From an uncultured Lachnospiraceae bacterium (lineage in GTDB: Bacteria; Bacillota; Clostridia; Lachnospirales; Lachnospiraceae): a DNA stretch of 64,000 nt. Of the stretch, positions 27,812 through 35,972 are shown in pieces. The position numbers were made by a program, and so were the translations under genes. Numbering within the stretch: the first letter of the stretch is position 1; every line of letters begins with the position of its first letter. The notes below the pieces were generated by a model that ran no database searches, had not been told where the DNA came from, and was given only the letters and a program-made list of their open reading frames with translations. The DNA is taken from assembly GCA_910578645.1 (NCBI GenBank), contig CAJTQI010000004.1, forward strand, positions 1 through 64,000, given 5' to 3'.

Positions 27812-28778
27812 AAATCTGAGAGGAAGGGTAAGTGCCATGCTTCTGATATTTGCCATATCCCTGACGGGCTGTGGTAATACCAAGTATGATATGGCATACC
27901 AACTAAATAACGATGTAAGTAGTTTTCAACTGCTTACCACAACAAACCAGGAGACTTTAGAACCTTTTGCGGCTGATTTGTGCGTTGCGGATAAAGATGT
28001 GTCTGCGGCGGGCGTAAATCTGTCCGATGTTGGTTCGGCGGCTTTGTTTGACCTTAAGAATCTGGATACGCTTTATGCAAAGAACGTGAATGAGCAGCTC
28101 AATCCTGCCAGTCTAACGAAGGTAATGACGGCGCTTGTCGCCATGAAATACGGCTCCGCAGACCAGATACTTACGGCTACCGACAGTGTGTTGGTCAAAG
28201 AGCAGGGAGCCGTGCTGTGCGGCTTAAAACCCGGTGACCAGATGACGTTAGACCAGGCGTTACATATTCTGCTTATTTATTCGGCCAACGATGTGGCGAA
28301 TCTGATTGCCGAAGGAATATCAGGCTCTGTGGAGGAGTTTGTGGCTCTCATGAACAGTGAGGCGGCTGAACTTGGCGCCACAAATTGTTGCTTTACCAAT
28401 CCCAACGGGTTGACGGAGGAAGGGCATTATATGACGGCCTATGACCTCTACCTGATTTTCCAGGAAGCGATGCAGTATGACCTTTTTAACCAGATTATCC
28501 AGATGAGTTCGTATACTACCACATATAAGGATAAAAATGGCGCAGAGAAGTCGGTGGATGTGAAAAATTCAAACCAGTATTTGAAAGGTACATATGAGAT
28601 GCCTCCGAATGTCACTGTAATCGGTGGAAAGACAGGGACAACCAATGCCGCAGGGCATTGCCTGCTGCTTCTGTCAAGAAGCAGTGCTGGTACGTCATAT
28701 ATATCTGTCATTATGAAAGATACATCAGGTGAAAATCTGTACAAAGATATGACAACCCTGCTCGGGCTTGCGAAATAG
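27795..28778 (+). CDS. D-alanyl-D-alanine carboxypeptidase, lipoprotein-like (DacF family)
   Basis: About 327 residues. Serine active site SLTK (NPASLTKVMTAL), SAN motif (LIYSANDVAN) and KTGT (GGKTGTTNAAG) define a low-molecular-weight PBP. The N-terminus has a short hydrophobic run ending in LTGC, a lipobox. Start is uncertain: GTG 27795 gives a basic n-region, while ATG 27837 has the better ribosome site (AGAGGAAGGG) but almost no n-region. It trims pentapeptides on the outer face. Confidence 0.88.
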   Translation: MKCTNRNLRGRVSAMLLIFAISLTGCGNTKYDMAYQLNNDVSSFQLLTTTNQETLEPFAADLCVADKDVSAAGVNLSDVGSAALFDLKNLDTLYAKNVNEQLNPASLTKVMTALVAMKYGSADQILTATDSVLVKEQGAVLCGLKPGDQMTLDQALHILLIYSANDVANLIAEGISGSVEEFVALMNSEAAELGATNCCFTNPNGLTEEGHYMTAYDLYLIFQEAMQYDLFNQIIQMSSYTTTYKDKNGAEKSVDVKNSNQYLKGTYEMPPNVTVIGGKTGTTNAAGHCLLLLSRSSAGTSYISVIMKDTSGENLYKDMTTLLGLAK

Positions 28779-28804
28779 AGGCATAAGTTTAACATTTTTT
28801 CTAG

Positions 28805-28833
28805 TTGTTTTTTTAACGTCTTTCCCTTATAAT
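28805..28833 (+). promoter_or_regulatory. SigA-type promoter
   Basis: TTGTTT, 17-base spacer, TATAAT at 28828-28833, about 60 bases before the P-loop gene. Confidence 0.65.
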
Positions 28834-28892
28834 ATGGATAGACGAAGTAATATCACAGACTATACAATATTTTACTTTAGGAGGGTTTCGCC

Positions 28893-29312
28893 ATGGTTCA
28901 ATTAATCGTAGGCAATAAAGGAAAAGGAAAGACCAAGCATTTATTGGATAAAGTAAATACGGAGATAAAAGACGTACAGGGCAACGTTGTGTACTTAGAT
29001 AAAAGCACCAAGCACATGTTTGAGCTGAACAATAAAATCAGGCTGATTAATGTTTCCGACTACTTAGTGACTAACAGTGATGAATTTATCGGTTTCATCT
29101 GTGGTATCATTTCACAGGACCACGACCTGCAGCATATGTACTTCGACAGCTTCCTCAAGATTGCCTGCGTGAACGAGAACGATATCGGCGCGACCATTGC
29201 TAAATTAGAGACCATCAGCGAGAAGTTCCATGTGGATTTCGTTTTGAGTATTTCCGTTGATGAACATGCATTACCGGAAGAACTGAAATCCAAGGTTATT
29301 GTTTCTTTATAA
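28893..29312 (+). CDS. Small P-loop protein, function unknown
   Basis: 139 residues with an N-terminal Walker A GNKGKGKT at 7-14 after VQLIV, and a possible second strand VVYLDKS. Homologues in Lachnospiraceae are often labelled PilT-like, but it lacks the size and motifs of a pilus ATPase. It has its own promoter and a terminator. A cytosolic nucleotide-binding role is all that can be said. Confidence 0.8.
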   Translation: MVQLIVGNKGKGKTKHLLDKVNTEIKDVQGNVVYLDKSTKHMFELNNKIRLINVSDYLVTNSDEFIGFICGIISQDHDLQHMYFDSFLKIACVNENDIGATIAKLETISEKFHVDFVLSISVDEHALPEELKSKVIVSL

Positions 29313-29344
29313 GCCATACATAATTGATGAATGTGTAATTCCAT

Positions 29345-29371
29345 AAAAACCTCGGATTATCCGGGGTTTTT
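29345..29371 (+). terminator. Intrinsic terminator after the P-loop gene
   Basis: AAAAACCTCGG / CCGGGGTTTTT, an 11-bp stem with one G-U pair and a 5-base loop, ending in five T. It ends only 24 bases before the next start codon. Confidence 0.85.
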
Positions 29372-29394
29372 GACATGTTAAAGGAGAGCGTGAT

Positions 29395-30789
29395 TTGCCG
29401 GACAACAGGAATAATATAACTAAATACCGCCGCCCCTTAAATTTGAATATCGGTATGCTGATTTTTGCCTCCATTTTCGTATATGTGGTTGTCTGTGTCT
29501 GTATGTATTTCAGGAAAGACCATATCGTAGGCTATAGTGTGAAGGAGGGTTCACTTACTTCAAACAGTGTCTATAAAGGGATTGCACTCAGGAATGAAGA
29601 GATTGTAAAGTGCAATAATGCGGGATATGTCAATTATTTTGCCAGGGAAGGGGAGCGTGCGGCATCAGGAGACTTGATTTATACCATAGATGAAAGCGGG
29701 CGGTTGTCCGATTATATCAATACAAATGAAAGCGGGGAAAACTCCCTGTCCGATTCAGACCTTGCGGAGCTTAAATCGGAGATTACATCTTTCACGAGCC
29801 GCTTTGACAGAAAAGATTTTTCAGATGTGTATAATTTTAAATACAGTGTGGAAGGTACGGTACTAAAGCTGGCTAACTATAATATTCTTGCGAATGTGGA
29901 TGCCTTAAATAATACTTCCGGCACTGCGCTCATTAATTATTGCTATGCCCCTAAAAGCGGTATCGTTACATATTTTATCGACGGCTATGAGGATTTGAAG
30001 CTTGAAGATATGACTGTAGAGCTTTTTGAACAGAAAGATTATGAGAAGGAGCATCTTGTGAACAATGAGTTGCTTGCCAACGGAGACCCTGTGTTCAAGA
30101 TGTCATTAGACGAGGATTGGTCGATTGTCATCCCTGTGGAGAAGGAACTCGCTGAGGAGCTTGTGGAGAAGGAGTATGTGGAAGTTAAGTTTTTAAAGAA
30201 CCAGTATACTTCCTGGGGACAAGTGGCTGATTATACGAATGAGGCGGGAGATACGTTTGTATCCTTGACTTTCACAAATTCTATGATTACGTTCTGTACG
30301 GACCGTTTCATCGATATAGAACTTCTTTTGGAGGATGAAAAAGGGTTAAAAATCCCCAATTCATCTATTGTGGAGAAAGAATTTTTCATTGTTCCGAAAG
30401 AATATGTGACAAAAGGCGGCAACAGCGGAAAGGACGGCGTCCTGCGGGAAACTTATGACGAGAACGGTAATGCGACTACCGAGTTTGTCCCTACCACGAT
30501 TTATGATGCGACCGAGACGGAATATTATCTGGATGAGTCCGTATTGCGGGCGGGCAACAATATCATTAAACCGGATTCGACCGAGAAACATGCAGTCAGT
30601 AAGACAGGCACGCTCACCGGTGTGTACAATATCAACAAGGGATATGCAGATTTTAAACAGGTCAATGTCCTGTACCAGAATGAAGAGTACGCCATTGTGA
30701 AATCCAATACCGTATACGGGCTGAGTGTCTATGATTATATCGTGTTGGACGCATCGACCGTGGCTGACAATGAGATTATCCATGAGTAA
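29395..30789 (+). CDS. HlyD-like membrane-anchored protein
   Basis: 464 residues starting with TTG, after AAAGGAGAGCG. One membrane helix (about 20-40), then an extracytoplasmic region starting VGYSVKEGSLTSNSVYKGIALRNEEIV, like the biotinyl-lipoyl barrel of HlyD-family adaptors, an acidic helical stretch and a C-terminal beta region with IPNSSIVEKEFFIVPKEY. No transporter partner lies beside it; the gene sits before yggS and sepF. An envelope role near division genes is possible, but unproved. Confidence 0.65.
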   Translation: MPDNRNNITKYRRPLNLNIGMLIFASIFVYVVVCVCMYFRKDHIVGYSVKEGSLTSNSVYKGIALRNEEIVKCNNAGYVNYFAREGERAASGDLIYTIDESGRLSDYINTNESGENSLSDSDLAELKSEITSFTSRFDRKDFSDVYNFKYSVEGTVLKLANYNILANVDALNNTSGTALINYCYAPKSGIVTYFIDGYEDLKLEDMTVELFEQKDYEKEHLVNNELLANGDPVFKMSLDEDWSIVIPVEKELAEELVEKEYVEVKFLKNQYTSWGQVADYTNEAGDTFVSLTFTNSMITFCTDRFIDIELLLEDEKGLKIPNSSIVEKEFFIVPKEYVTKGGNSGKDGVLRETYDENGNATTEFVPTTIYDATETEYYLDESVLRAGNNIIKPDSTEKHAVSKTGTLTGVYNINKGYADFKQVNVLYQNEEYAIVKSNTVYGLSVYDYIVLDASTVADNEIIHE

Positions 30790-30841
30790 TCCTTTAAAAG
30801 ATGGATATAAAAACTATCAGGCTAAACGAGAATAGAGATTA

Positions 30842-30878
30842 GATTGAAAAATCATGCTGATGCACTGATTTTTCAATC
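30842..30878 (+). repeat. 13-bp perfect inverted repeat (hairpin) upstream of yggS
   Basis: GATTGAAAAATCA and TGATTTTTCAATC frame an 11-base loop that can itself add three pairs. No T-tract follows; the T-run is inside the stem. A similar hairpin is at 39495-39529, in each case before a copy of the dispersed leader repeat. Confidence 0.85.
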
Positions 30879-30943
30879 GGCAATTTGAGCCAGAGCCTCA
30901 AATGTGCGTTAATAGCAGATGAGAAATCGTCTTCGTGAGTGAT

Positions 30944-31003
30944 ACATGCGCTGCCTCAACAAAAGTTGAGACAAAAGCAGCGCAGAAATGGAGATTATTA
31001 TGA
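30944..31003 (+). repeat. Dispersed structured leader repeat, copy A
   Basis: About 60 bases nearly identical to the reverse complement of 39395-39455. It folds as CTCAAC-AAAA-GTTGAG inside GCGCTGC/GCAGCGC and ends in AGAAATGGAG, which supplies the ribosome site of the YggS gene. Confidence 0.85.
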
Positions 31004-31701
31004 GTATTATCCGGGATAACCTTGAAACGGTAAAGGCTAATATAGAGGCGGCCTGCGCGCGGTCTGGACGTGACAGCAAAGAGGTGACGTTGGTTGCGGT
31101 CAGCAAGATAAAGCCTGTGGAAATGCTGCAGGAAGCCTATGATTTAGGATGCCGTGATTTCGGGGAGAATAAGGTTCAGGAACTGGTGTGGAAATATGAT
31201 ATGCTTCCCAAAGATATCCGGTGGCATATGATTGGGCATTTGCAACGAAATAAAGTAAAATACATCGTGGATAAAGTCTACATGATTCATAGCGTGGATT
31301 CCCTGAGGCTTGCCGAGGAAATCAGCAAGGAAGCATGTAAAAAGAATATAACGGTGTCCGTCCTTGTAGAAGTCAATGTGGCGGGAGAAGAGAGTAAATT
31401 TGGGACAAGTACAGAGGAAGCAGCCTCTTTGGTAAAGGATATTTCCGAACTGCCAAATATCGTGGTAAAAGGACTTATGACAATCGCTCCATATGTTGAG
31501 AATTCGGAAGAGAACAGACTGTATTTTGCAAGGTTAAAGCAAATATATGTTGACATAATTCATAAAAACATTGATAATATTTGTATGGAAGAGCTTTCTA
31601 TGGGTATGACCGGGGACTATGAAGTTGCGGTGGAAGAAGGCGCCACATATATCAGGGTCGGAACCGGTATTTTTGGAGAAAGACAGTATACAGCCGTTTA
31701 A
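31000..31701 (+). CDS. YggS family PLP homeostasis protein
   Basis: 233 residues from ATG 31000; the ATG at 30988 overlaps the GGAG ribosome site and is rejected. PLP lysine in LVAVSKIKP, then FGENKVQEL, WHMIGHLQRNK, HSVDS and ELSMGMTGDYEVAVEEG are the family signatures. It binds PLP without known catalysis and balances vitamin B6 pools. It precedes sepF, as ylmE precedes ylmF in Bacillus. Confidence 0.93.
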   Translation: MSIIRDNLETVKANIEAACARSGRDSKEVTLVAVSKIKPVEMLQEAYDLGCRDFGENKVQELVWKYDMLPKDIRWHMIGHLQRNKVKYIVDKVYMIHSVDSLRLAEEISKEACKKNITVSVLVEVNVAGEESKFGTSTEEAASLVKDISELPNIVVKGLMTIAPYVENSEENRLYFARLKQIYVDIIHKNIDNICMEELSMGMTGDYEVAVEEGATYIRVGTGIFGERQYTAV

Positions 31702-31728
31702 TATACATAAGTTTATGGGTTATATGAA

Positions 31729-31766
31729 TACCGTACAGGATATAGTCTGTTTTTGGCTGTACGGTA
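31729..31766 (+). promoter_or_regulatory. Hairpin in the sepF leader
   Basis: TACCGTACAG / CTGTACGGTA, a 10-bp perfect stem, 18-base loop, 24 bases before sepF. The loop carries five T but none follow the stem, so an attenuator or RNA stability element is as likely as a terminator. Confidence 0.5.
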
Positions 31767-31790
31767 AATGAAACAGCGGAGGTTTGGAAC

Positions 31791-32288
31791 ATGAGTGTAA
31801 TGGATAAGTTTTTGAACGCCATGAAATTGAACGATGAAGATGATGAATACTATGACGATGATTTCTATGATGATGAACCTGAACCAGTCAAGAAACCCGG
31901 TTCGATGAGGAACGATATTTCGATGGAAGATGACCCTCCGATGAAGAAATCAACACCGAAGGTGACGCCCATGAGACAGACGAAGAAGATGCTTGGGACA
32001 GGCATGGAAGTATGTGTTATCAAGCCTACCACGGTGGAGGATGCCAGGGAGATTACGGAAACATTGCTTGCCAACAGGACCGTTGTGTTAAACCTTGAGG
32101 GACTGGATGTGGATATTGCACAGAGAATCATTGATTTTACTTCAGGCTCATGTTTCGCTATTTCCGGTAACTTACAGAAAATCTCACACTACATCTTCAT
32201 TATCACACCGGCAAGCGTCGATATATCCGGTGATTTTCAGGAAATCTTATCCGGTTCGTTTGACGTACCGATTAACAATGGAATCTAA
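31791..32288 (+). CDS. sepF: Cell division protein SepF
   Basis: 165 residues. An N-terminal membrane-binding helix (MSVMDKFLNAMKL), an acidic Asp/Glu/Tyr-rich linker (14-70), then the SepF core from residue 75 with VCVIKPTTVEDAREI and VVLNLEGLDVDIAQRIIDFTSG. It bundles FtsZ filaments and tethers them to the membrane. Confidence 0.94.
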   Translation: MSVMDKFLNAMKLNDEDDEYYDDDFYDDEPEPVKKPGSMRNDISMEDDPPMKKSTPKVTPMRQTKKMLGTGMEVCVIKPTTVEDAREITETLLANRTVVLNLEGLDVDIAQRIIDFTSGSCFAISGNLQKISHYIFIITPASVDISGDFQEILSGSFDVPINNGI

Positions 32289-32301
32289 GCGGCGAAAGAT
32301 G

Positions 32302-32333
32302 ACTTCCTGGCAATGCTGTCAGGAAGTTTTTTT
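32302..32333 (+). terminator. Intrinsic terminator after sepF
   Basis: ACTTCCTG / CAGGAAGT with inner pairs, then seven T. Confidence 0.9.
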
Positions 32334-32437
32334 CTGCCTATGGACAGACTTTAAAATATTGTAGAATAAAACGATACAAAATAAGTGATAAACTGGAATA
32401 TTTGTGATTTTCCAGTGACAGGAAAGACGAGGAAAAT

Positions 32438-33547
32438 ATGGCTGAGAGAATGACAATTAACTATGAGGAAAAACCATGCTATGACATTGTATTTACACAG
32501 GATTTTGACCTTCTGGCGGATGAAATGCAAGCCCTTGGCACAGAAGGCAGAAGAGTGGCGGTCATTGCCGATTCCAACACGGCGAGGCTCTTTGGCAGTA
32601 CGGTATGCGATATTCTCGAGGGGCATTGCAAAGAAGTACTTCTCCATTCTTTTCCGGCGGGAGAGCCAAATAAGACATTGGATACGGTCAAGGGAATATA
32701 CAAAGCGTTAATCGAGGCCAAGTTTGACAGGAAGGACCTTTTGGTTGCACTTGGGGGCGGCGTGGTAGGCGACATTACCGGCTATGCGGCGGCGACTTAT
32801 CTAAGGGGCATTGATTTTGTCCAGATTCCGACAACATTGATAGCGCAATCTGACAGTAGCATCGGCGGAAAAACAGGCGTGGATTTTGACGGGTATAAAA
32901 ATATGGTGGGAGCCTTTTATATGCCTAAACTTGTCTATATGAACATTTCTGTGCTCAAGGAGTTGGATGACAGACAGTTCTATGCCGGTTTTGCGGAAGT
33001 GATGAAGCATGGGCTTATTAAGGATGCGCTGTTTTATGAATGGCTGTTAGACAATATGTATGAAATCCATGACAGGGATAGTGATGTGTTGCTTGAGATG
33101 GTGATGAAAAGCTGTACCATTAAGAAACTGGTGGTTGAGAAAGACCCGAAGGAGAAAGGTGAACGTGCCCTCCTCAATTTCGGGCATACCATCGGACATG
33201 CCATTGAGAAGGCCATGGACTTTAGTATGCTCCATGGGGAATGTATTGCCCTGGGTATGGTTGCTGCAGCCTATATCTCCTGGAAGCATAACTGGCTGTC
33301 CATGGACGAATACTACGAAGTGAGGGACATGTTTGTGCCGTTTAATCTTCCAATCAGCATAGATTCCATTCATCCTGAGGAAATTTTACAACTGATGAAA
33401 TCGGATAAGAAAATGGAAGCCGGACAAATTAAATTTATACTGCTCAAGAAAGTAGGTAAAGCAGTGATTGACAGGACAGTGACGGATGATGAAGTGATGG
33501 AGGCTGTCCGTGAAATATATTTTAGCGATGAGGATGCAAAAGAATGA
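32438..33547 (+). CDS. aroB: 3-dehydroquinate synthase
   Basis: 369 residues. NAD and metal motifs GGGVVGDITGYAAATYLRGI, TTLIAQSDSSIGGKTGVD, HGLIKDALFYEW and the FGHTIGHAIE zinc histidines are present. It turns DAHP into 3-dehydroquinate in the shikimate pathway. No other aro gene is in the window. Its end overlaps lspA by ATGA. Confidence 0.95.
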   Translation: MAERMTINYEEKPCYDIVFTQDFDLLADEMQALGTEGRRVAVIADSNTARLFGSTVCDILEGHCKEVLLHSFPAGEPNKTLDTVKGIYKALIEAKFDRKDLLVALGGGVVGDITGYAAATYLRGIDFVQIPTTLIAQSDSSIGGKTGVDFDGYKNMVGAFYMPKLVYMNISVLKELDDRQFYAGFAEVMKHGLIKDALFYEWLLDNMYEIHDRDSDVLLEMVMKSCTIKKLVVEKDPKEKGERALLNFGHTIGHAIEKAMDFSMLHGECIALGMVAAAYISWKHNWLSMDEYYEVRDMFVPFNLPISIDSIHPEEILQLMKSDKKMEAGQIKFILLKKVGKAVIDRTVTDDEVMEAVREIYFSDEDAKE

Positions 33548-34071
33548 GCTTAAAGAAAAAGATATGGATACTCTTAGACCTTTTGGGAATCGCCGCATTG
33601 GTCGGGTTTGACCAGTATACGAAGTATCTTGCCGTAATCCATTTAAAAGACCAGGCTGCTTTTAATATTATCAATGGTATTTTGGAGCTGAATTATCTGG
33701 AGAACAAGGGAGCGGCCTTTGGCATGTTACAGAACCAGAAAGCGTTTTTTATCTTTGTAGCGGTCGTCATCCTGGGCGTAATCGGCTACGTGCTGCTTAA
33801 GACTCCCGATAAGAAGAAGTACAGGCTTCTTCATGTGCTGCTTAGCCTGATTGCGGCGGGGGCCATCGGCAATATGATTGACCGTATCCGGTTTGACTAT
33901 GTGGTGGATTTTATTTATTTTGTGTTGATTAATTTCCCCATTTTCAATGTGGCGGATATCTATGTGACAGTGTCCACCGTGATACTTGTGATATTGCTTT
34001 TATTTGTGTATAAGGAAGAAGATTTAAGTTTTATCAGCTTTAAACAGAAACGATACCGCGAGATTAAATAA
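33544..34071 (+). CDS. lspA: Lipoprotein signal peptidase
   Basis: 175 residues with four membrane helices. Catalytic aspartates are in the AGAIGNMIDRIRFDYVVDFI and FNVADIYVT motifs. It removes signal peptides from lipoproteins such as those at 27795 and 49645. Overlap with aroB implies coupling. Confidence 0.94.
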   Translation: MSLKKKIWILLDLLGIAALVGFDQYTKYLAVIHLKDQAAFNIINGILELNYLENKGAAFGMLQNQKAFFIFVAVVILGVIGYVLLKTPDKKKYRLLHVLLSLIAAGAIGNMIDRIRFDYVVDFIYFVLINFPIFNVADIYVTVSTVILVILLLFVYKEEDLSFISFKQKRYREIK

Positions 34072-34087
34072 ATCGATGGGGATGATT

Positions 34088-34996
34088 ATGGAACAGTTTA
34101 CTTATCAGATTGGCCTGGGCGAGGATGACGAACGGCTTGACAAATGGATAAACAATGCGCTGCCTGATTTGTCCCGTTCCTATATCCAGAAATGTATTAA
34201 GGAAAATGCCGTGTCAGTCAACGGAAACCCGCAGAAAGCAAGTTACCGGCTGAAAGTGGATGATGAAATAGTTTTCTCTATTCCCGAGGCGGTGGAGCCG
34301 CCTATACAAGCCGAAGATATCCCGCTTTGTGTTCTGTACGAGGACGAGGACGTGCTTGTAGTTGATAAGCCCAAAGGGATGGTGGTGCATCCTGCGCCGG
34401 GACATTATCATGGCACACTGGTCAATGCGGTGATGTATCATTGCAAAGGATGTCTTTCCGGCATTAACGGCGTTATGCGTCCCGGTATTGTACACCGGAT
34501 TGACAGGGATACGACAGGTTCCTTGATTATCTGTAAAAATGACCATTCCCACAATGCCGTTGCCGCACAGCTCAAAGAACATACCATTACACGAAAATAC
34601 CGGGCAATCGTCCACGGCGTAATTGACCAGGATACCGGGACTGTGGACGCGCCTATCGGCAGAGACCCGAAAGAGCGTAAACGGATGGCTGTCAATGCGG
34701 CCAACGGGAAGTGTGCGGTTACCCATTATACGGTATTGCAGCGGTTTGGTTCATACACTTATATCGAATGCCAGTTGGAAACCGGGCGCACACACCAAAT
34801 CCGTGTCCATATGGCATGTATTGGACATCCGCTGCTCGGAGATACGGTTTATTGCAGGCAGAAGGATAAATTCCATCTGGAAGGACAGACGCTCCATGCA
34901 ATGGTTATTGGTTTTGCGCATCCGTCCACAGGGGAATATGTGGAGGTGACTGCGCCGCTGCCGGAATATTTTGAACATCTGCTACATATTCTGTAG
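34088..34996 (+). CDS. RluA/RluD family pseudouridine synthase
   Basis: 302 residues from ATG 34088, which has GGGGA at the right distance; ATG 34076 does not. An S4 domain (residues 10-75) precedes the catalytic domain with HRIDRDTTGSLIICKN (catalytic Asp) and LETGRTHQIRVHM. It isomerises uridines in 23S rRNA. Pairing with lspA is common in Firmicutes. Confidence 0.93.
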   Translation: MEQFTYQIGLGEDDERLDKWINNALPDLSRSYIQKCIKENAVSVNGNPQKASYRLKVDDEIVFSIPEAVEPPIQAEDIPLCVLYEDEDVLVVDKPKGMVVHPAPGHYHGTLVNAVMYHCKGCLSGINGVMRPGIVHRIDRDTTGSLIICKNDHSHNAVAAQLKEHTITRKYRAIVHGVIDQDTGTVDAPIGRDPKERKRMAVNAANGKCAVTHYTVLQRFGSYTYIECQLETGRTHQIRVHMACIGHPLLGDTVYCRQKDKFHLEGQTLHAMVIGFAHPSTGEYVEVTAPLPEYFEHLLHIL

Positions 34997-35001
34997 AGAA
35001 G

Positions 35002-35142
35002 ATTTATGCATAAAATACATTGATTATAGATTTCCTTAGTGAACAGTGAAGCTTATATACTGATGTATATGTGCTGTTTTTAAACAAATTCTAAAATATT
35101 CTAAATAAATTATTAATAAAATATTGTATTTTATGCATAAAT
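35002..35142. repeat. 18-bp inverted repeats around a 105-base AT-rich spacer
   Basis: 35002-35019 and 35125-35142 are exact reverse complements. Each contains TTTATGCATAAA, itself a 12-base palindrome. They lie in the 223-base gap before the unknown gene at 35220. Either paired operators or ends of a small element are possible. Confidence 0.85.
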
Positions 35143-35219
35143 ATGATAAATTTTTATTTATGGTCCACTTGTCTTAACGGATTTTACATTGATAGGGAAT
35201 GATACAAAGGGGTATTTGA

Positions 35220-35771
35220 ATGACGACTGGCGATTATCTGGATAAATTATTATACAAGTATTCGGGTACATTTGATATTTATCGGCCGTATGCCATCCAT
35301 GGCAAAAAGTACCCTGCGTATGGGTACTTTTTTTCACATGTAGAGAAATATATTCTTGTGAGAGAAGCCAATATGTGGTCTTCGGACTGTTATGAGCACA
35401 TTCTTTTCATAGAGGCAGAGAAAGCGGATAAGGCACTGTTGGATGAGGCGTATACACTTGTGAAAGATTACATGGAGCCGGTTCTTGTCCGTAAAGGGGA
35501 AGCGGTTCCGCCGGAAGGGCATATGTACAGCTATATGACGGTCAGCCTGATTGTGAGGCAGCCACTTTCTAGGGAGATGTGCAAGGCGGTGAAGCGTTTC
35601 AAATATGAAAAGGGATACCGTTTCAATGTACGAGGGTTTTCCCAGGCGCATATCGTGTGCGCTACGATGGAGGACGAGAGAGTTTATACGAATTATGTGG
35701 GACGCAAATCTGCGAAAATGTATAAAGACAATTTTGCAGACGTCAAAGTAATATCAGGTGATACAATGTAG
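35220..35771 (+). CDS. Conserved-looking hypothetical protein beside cstA
   Basis: 183 residues after AAAGGGG. Not recognised. Soluble, with no signal or membrane segment, and rich in Tyr. Segments YPAYGYFFSHVEKYILV and IEAEKADKALLDEAYTLVKDYM look like an alternating alpha/beta fold. It precedes the CstA transporter on the same strand with about 200 bases between, holding a new promoter, so co-regulation is uncertain. Confidence 0.75.
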   Translation: MTTGDYLDKLLYKYSGTFDIYRPYAIHGKKYPAYGYFFSHVEKYILVREANMWSSDCYEHILFIEAEKADKALLDEAYTLVKDYMEPVLVRKGEAVPPEGHMYSYMTVSLIVRQPLSREMCKAVKRFKYEKGYRFNVRGFSQAHIVCATMEDERVYTNYVGRKSAKMYKDNFADVKVISGDTM

Positions 35772-35792
35772 TTATATTTATCGGTAAGCTTA

Positions 35793-35820
35793 TTGAATAG
35801 AGCAATCTATTTCATATAAG
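35793..35820 (+). promoter_or_regulatory. Probable cstA promoter
   Basis: TTGAAT, 16-base spacer, TATAAG at 35815-35820, about 150 bases before the cstA start. Confidence 0.5.
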
Positions 35821-35831
35821 GAAGATGGTAT

Positions 35832-35861
35832 GCATATTCTGCAACTTCTGTTGCCATATGC
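35832..35861 (+). promoter_or_regulatory. Stem-loop in the cstA leader
   Basis: GCATAT, GCAAC, loop TTCT, GTTGC, ATATGC form a nearly continuous 11-bp hairpin early in a leader of about 135 bases. Further GGTATGC/GCATACC-like repeats (to 35938) suggest a folded cis-regulatory RNA. Confidence 0.45.
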
Positions 35862-35972
35862 AGCATGCCAGGGGAACGTACGATGAGCTGCGGTGGGATG
35901 GCAGTATGCGTGTAAGCTGTGCGGAATTGGCATACCGGCACTAAAGAAATATATCAAATAGGAGGGATTCGT

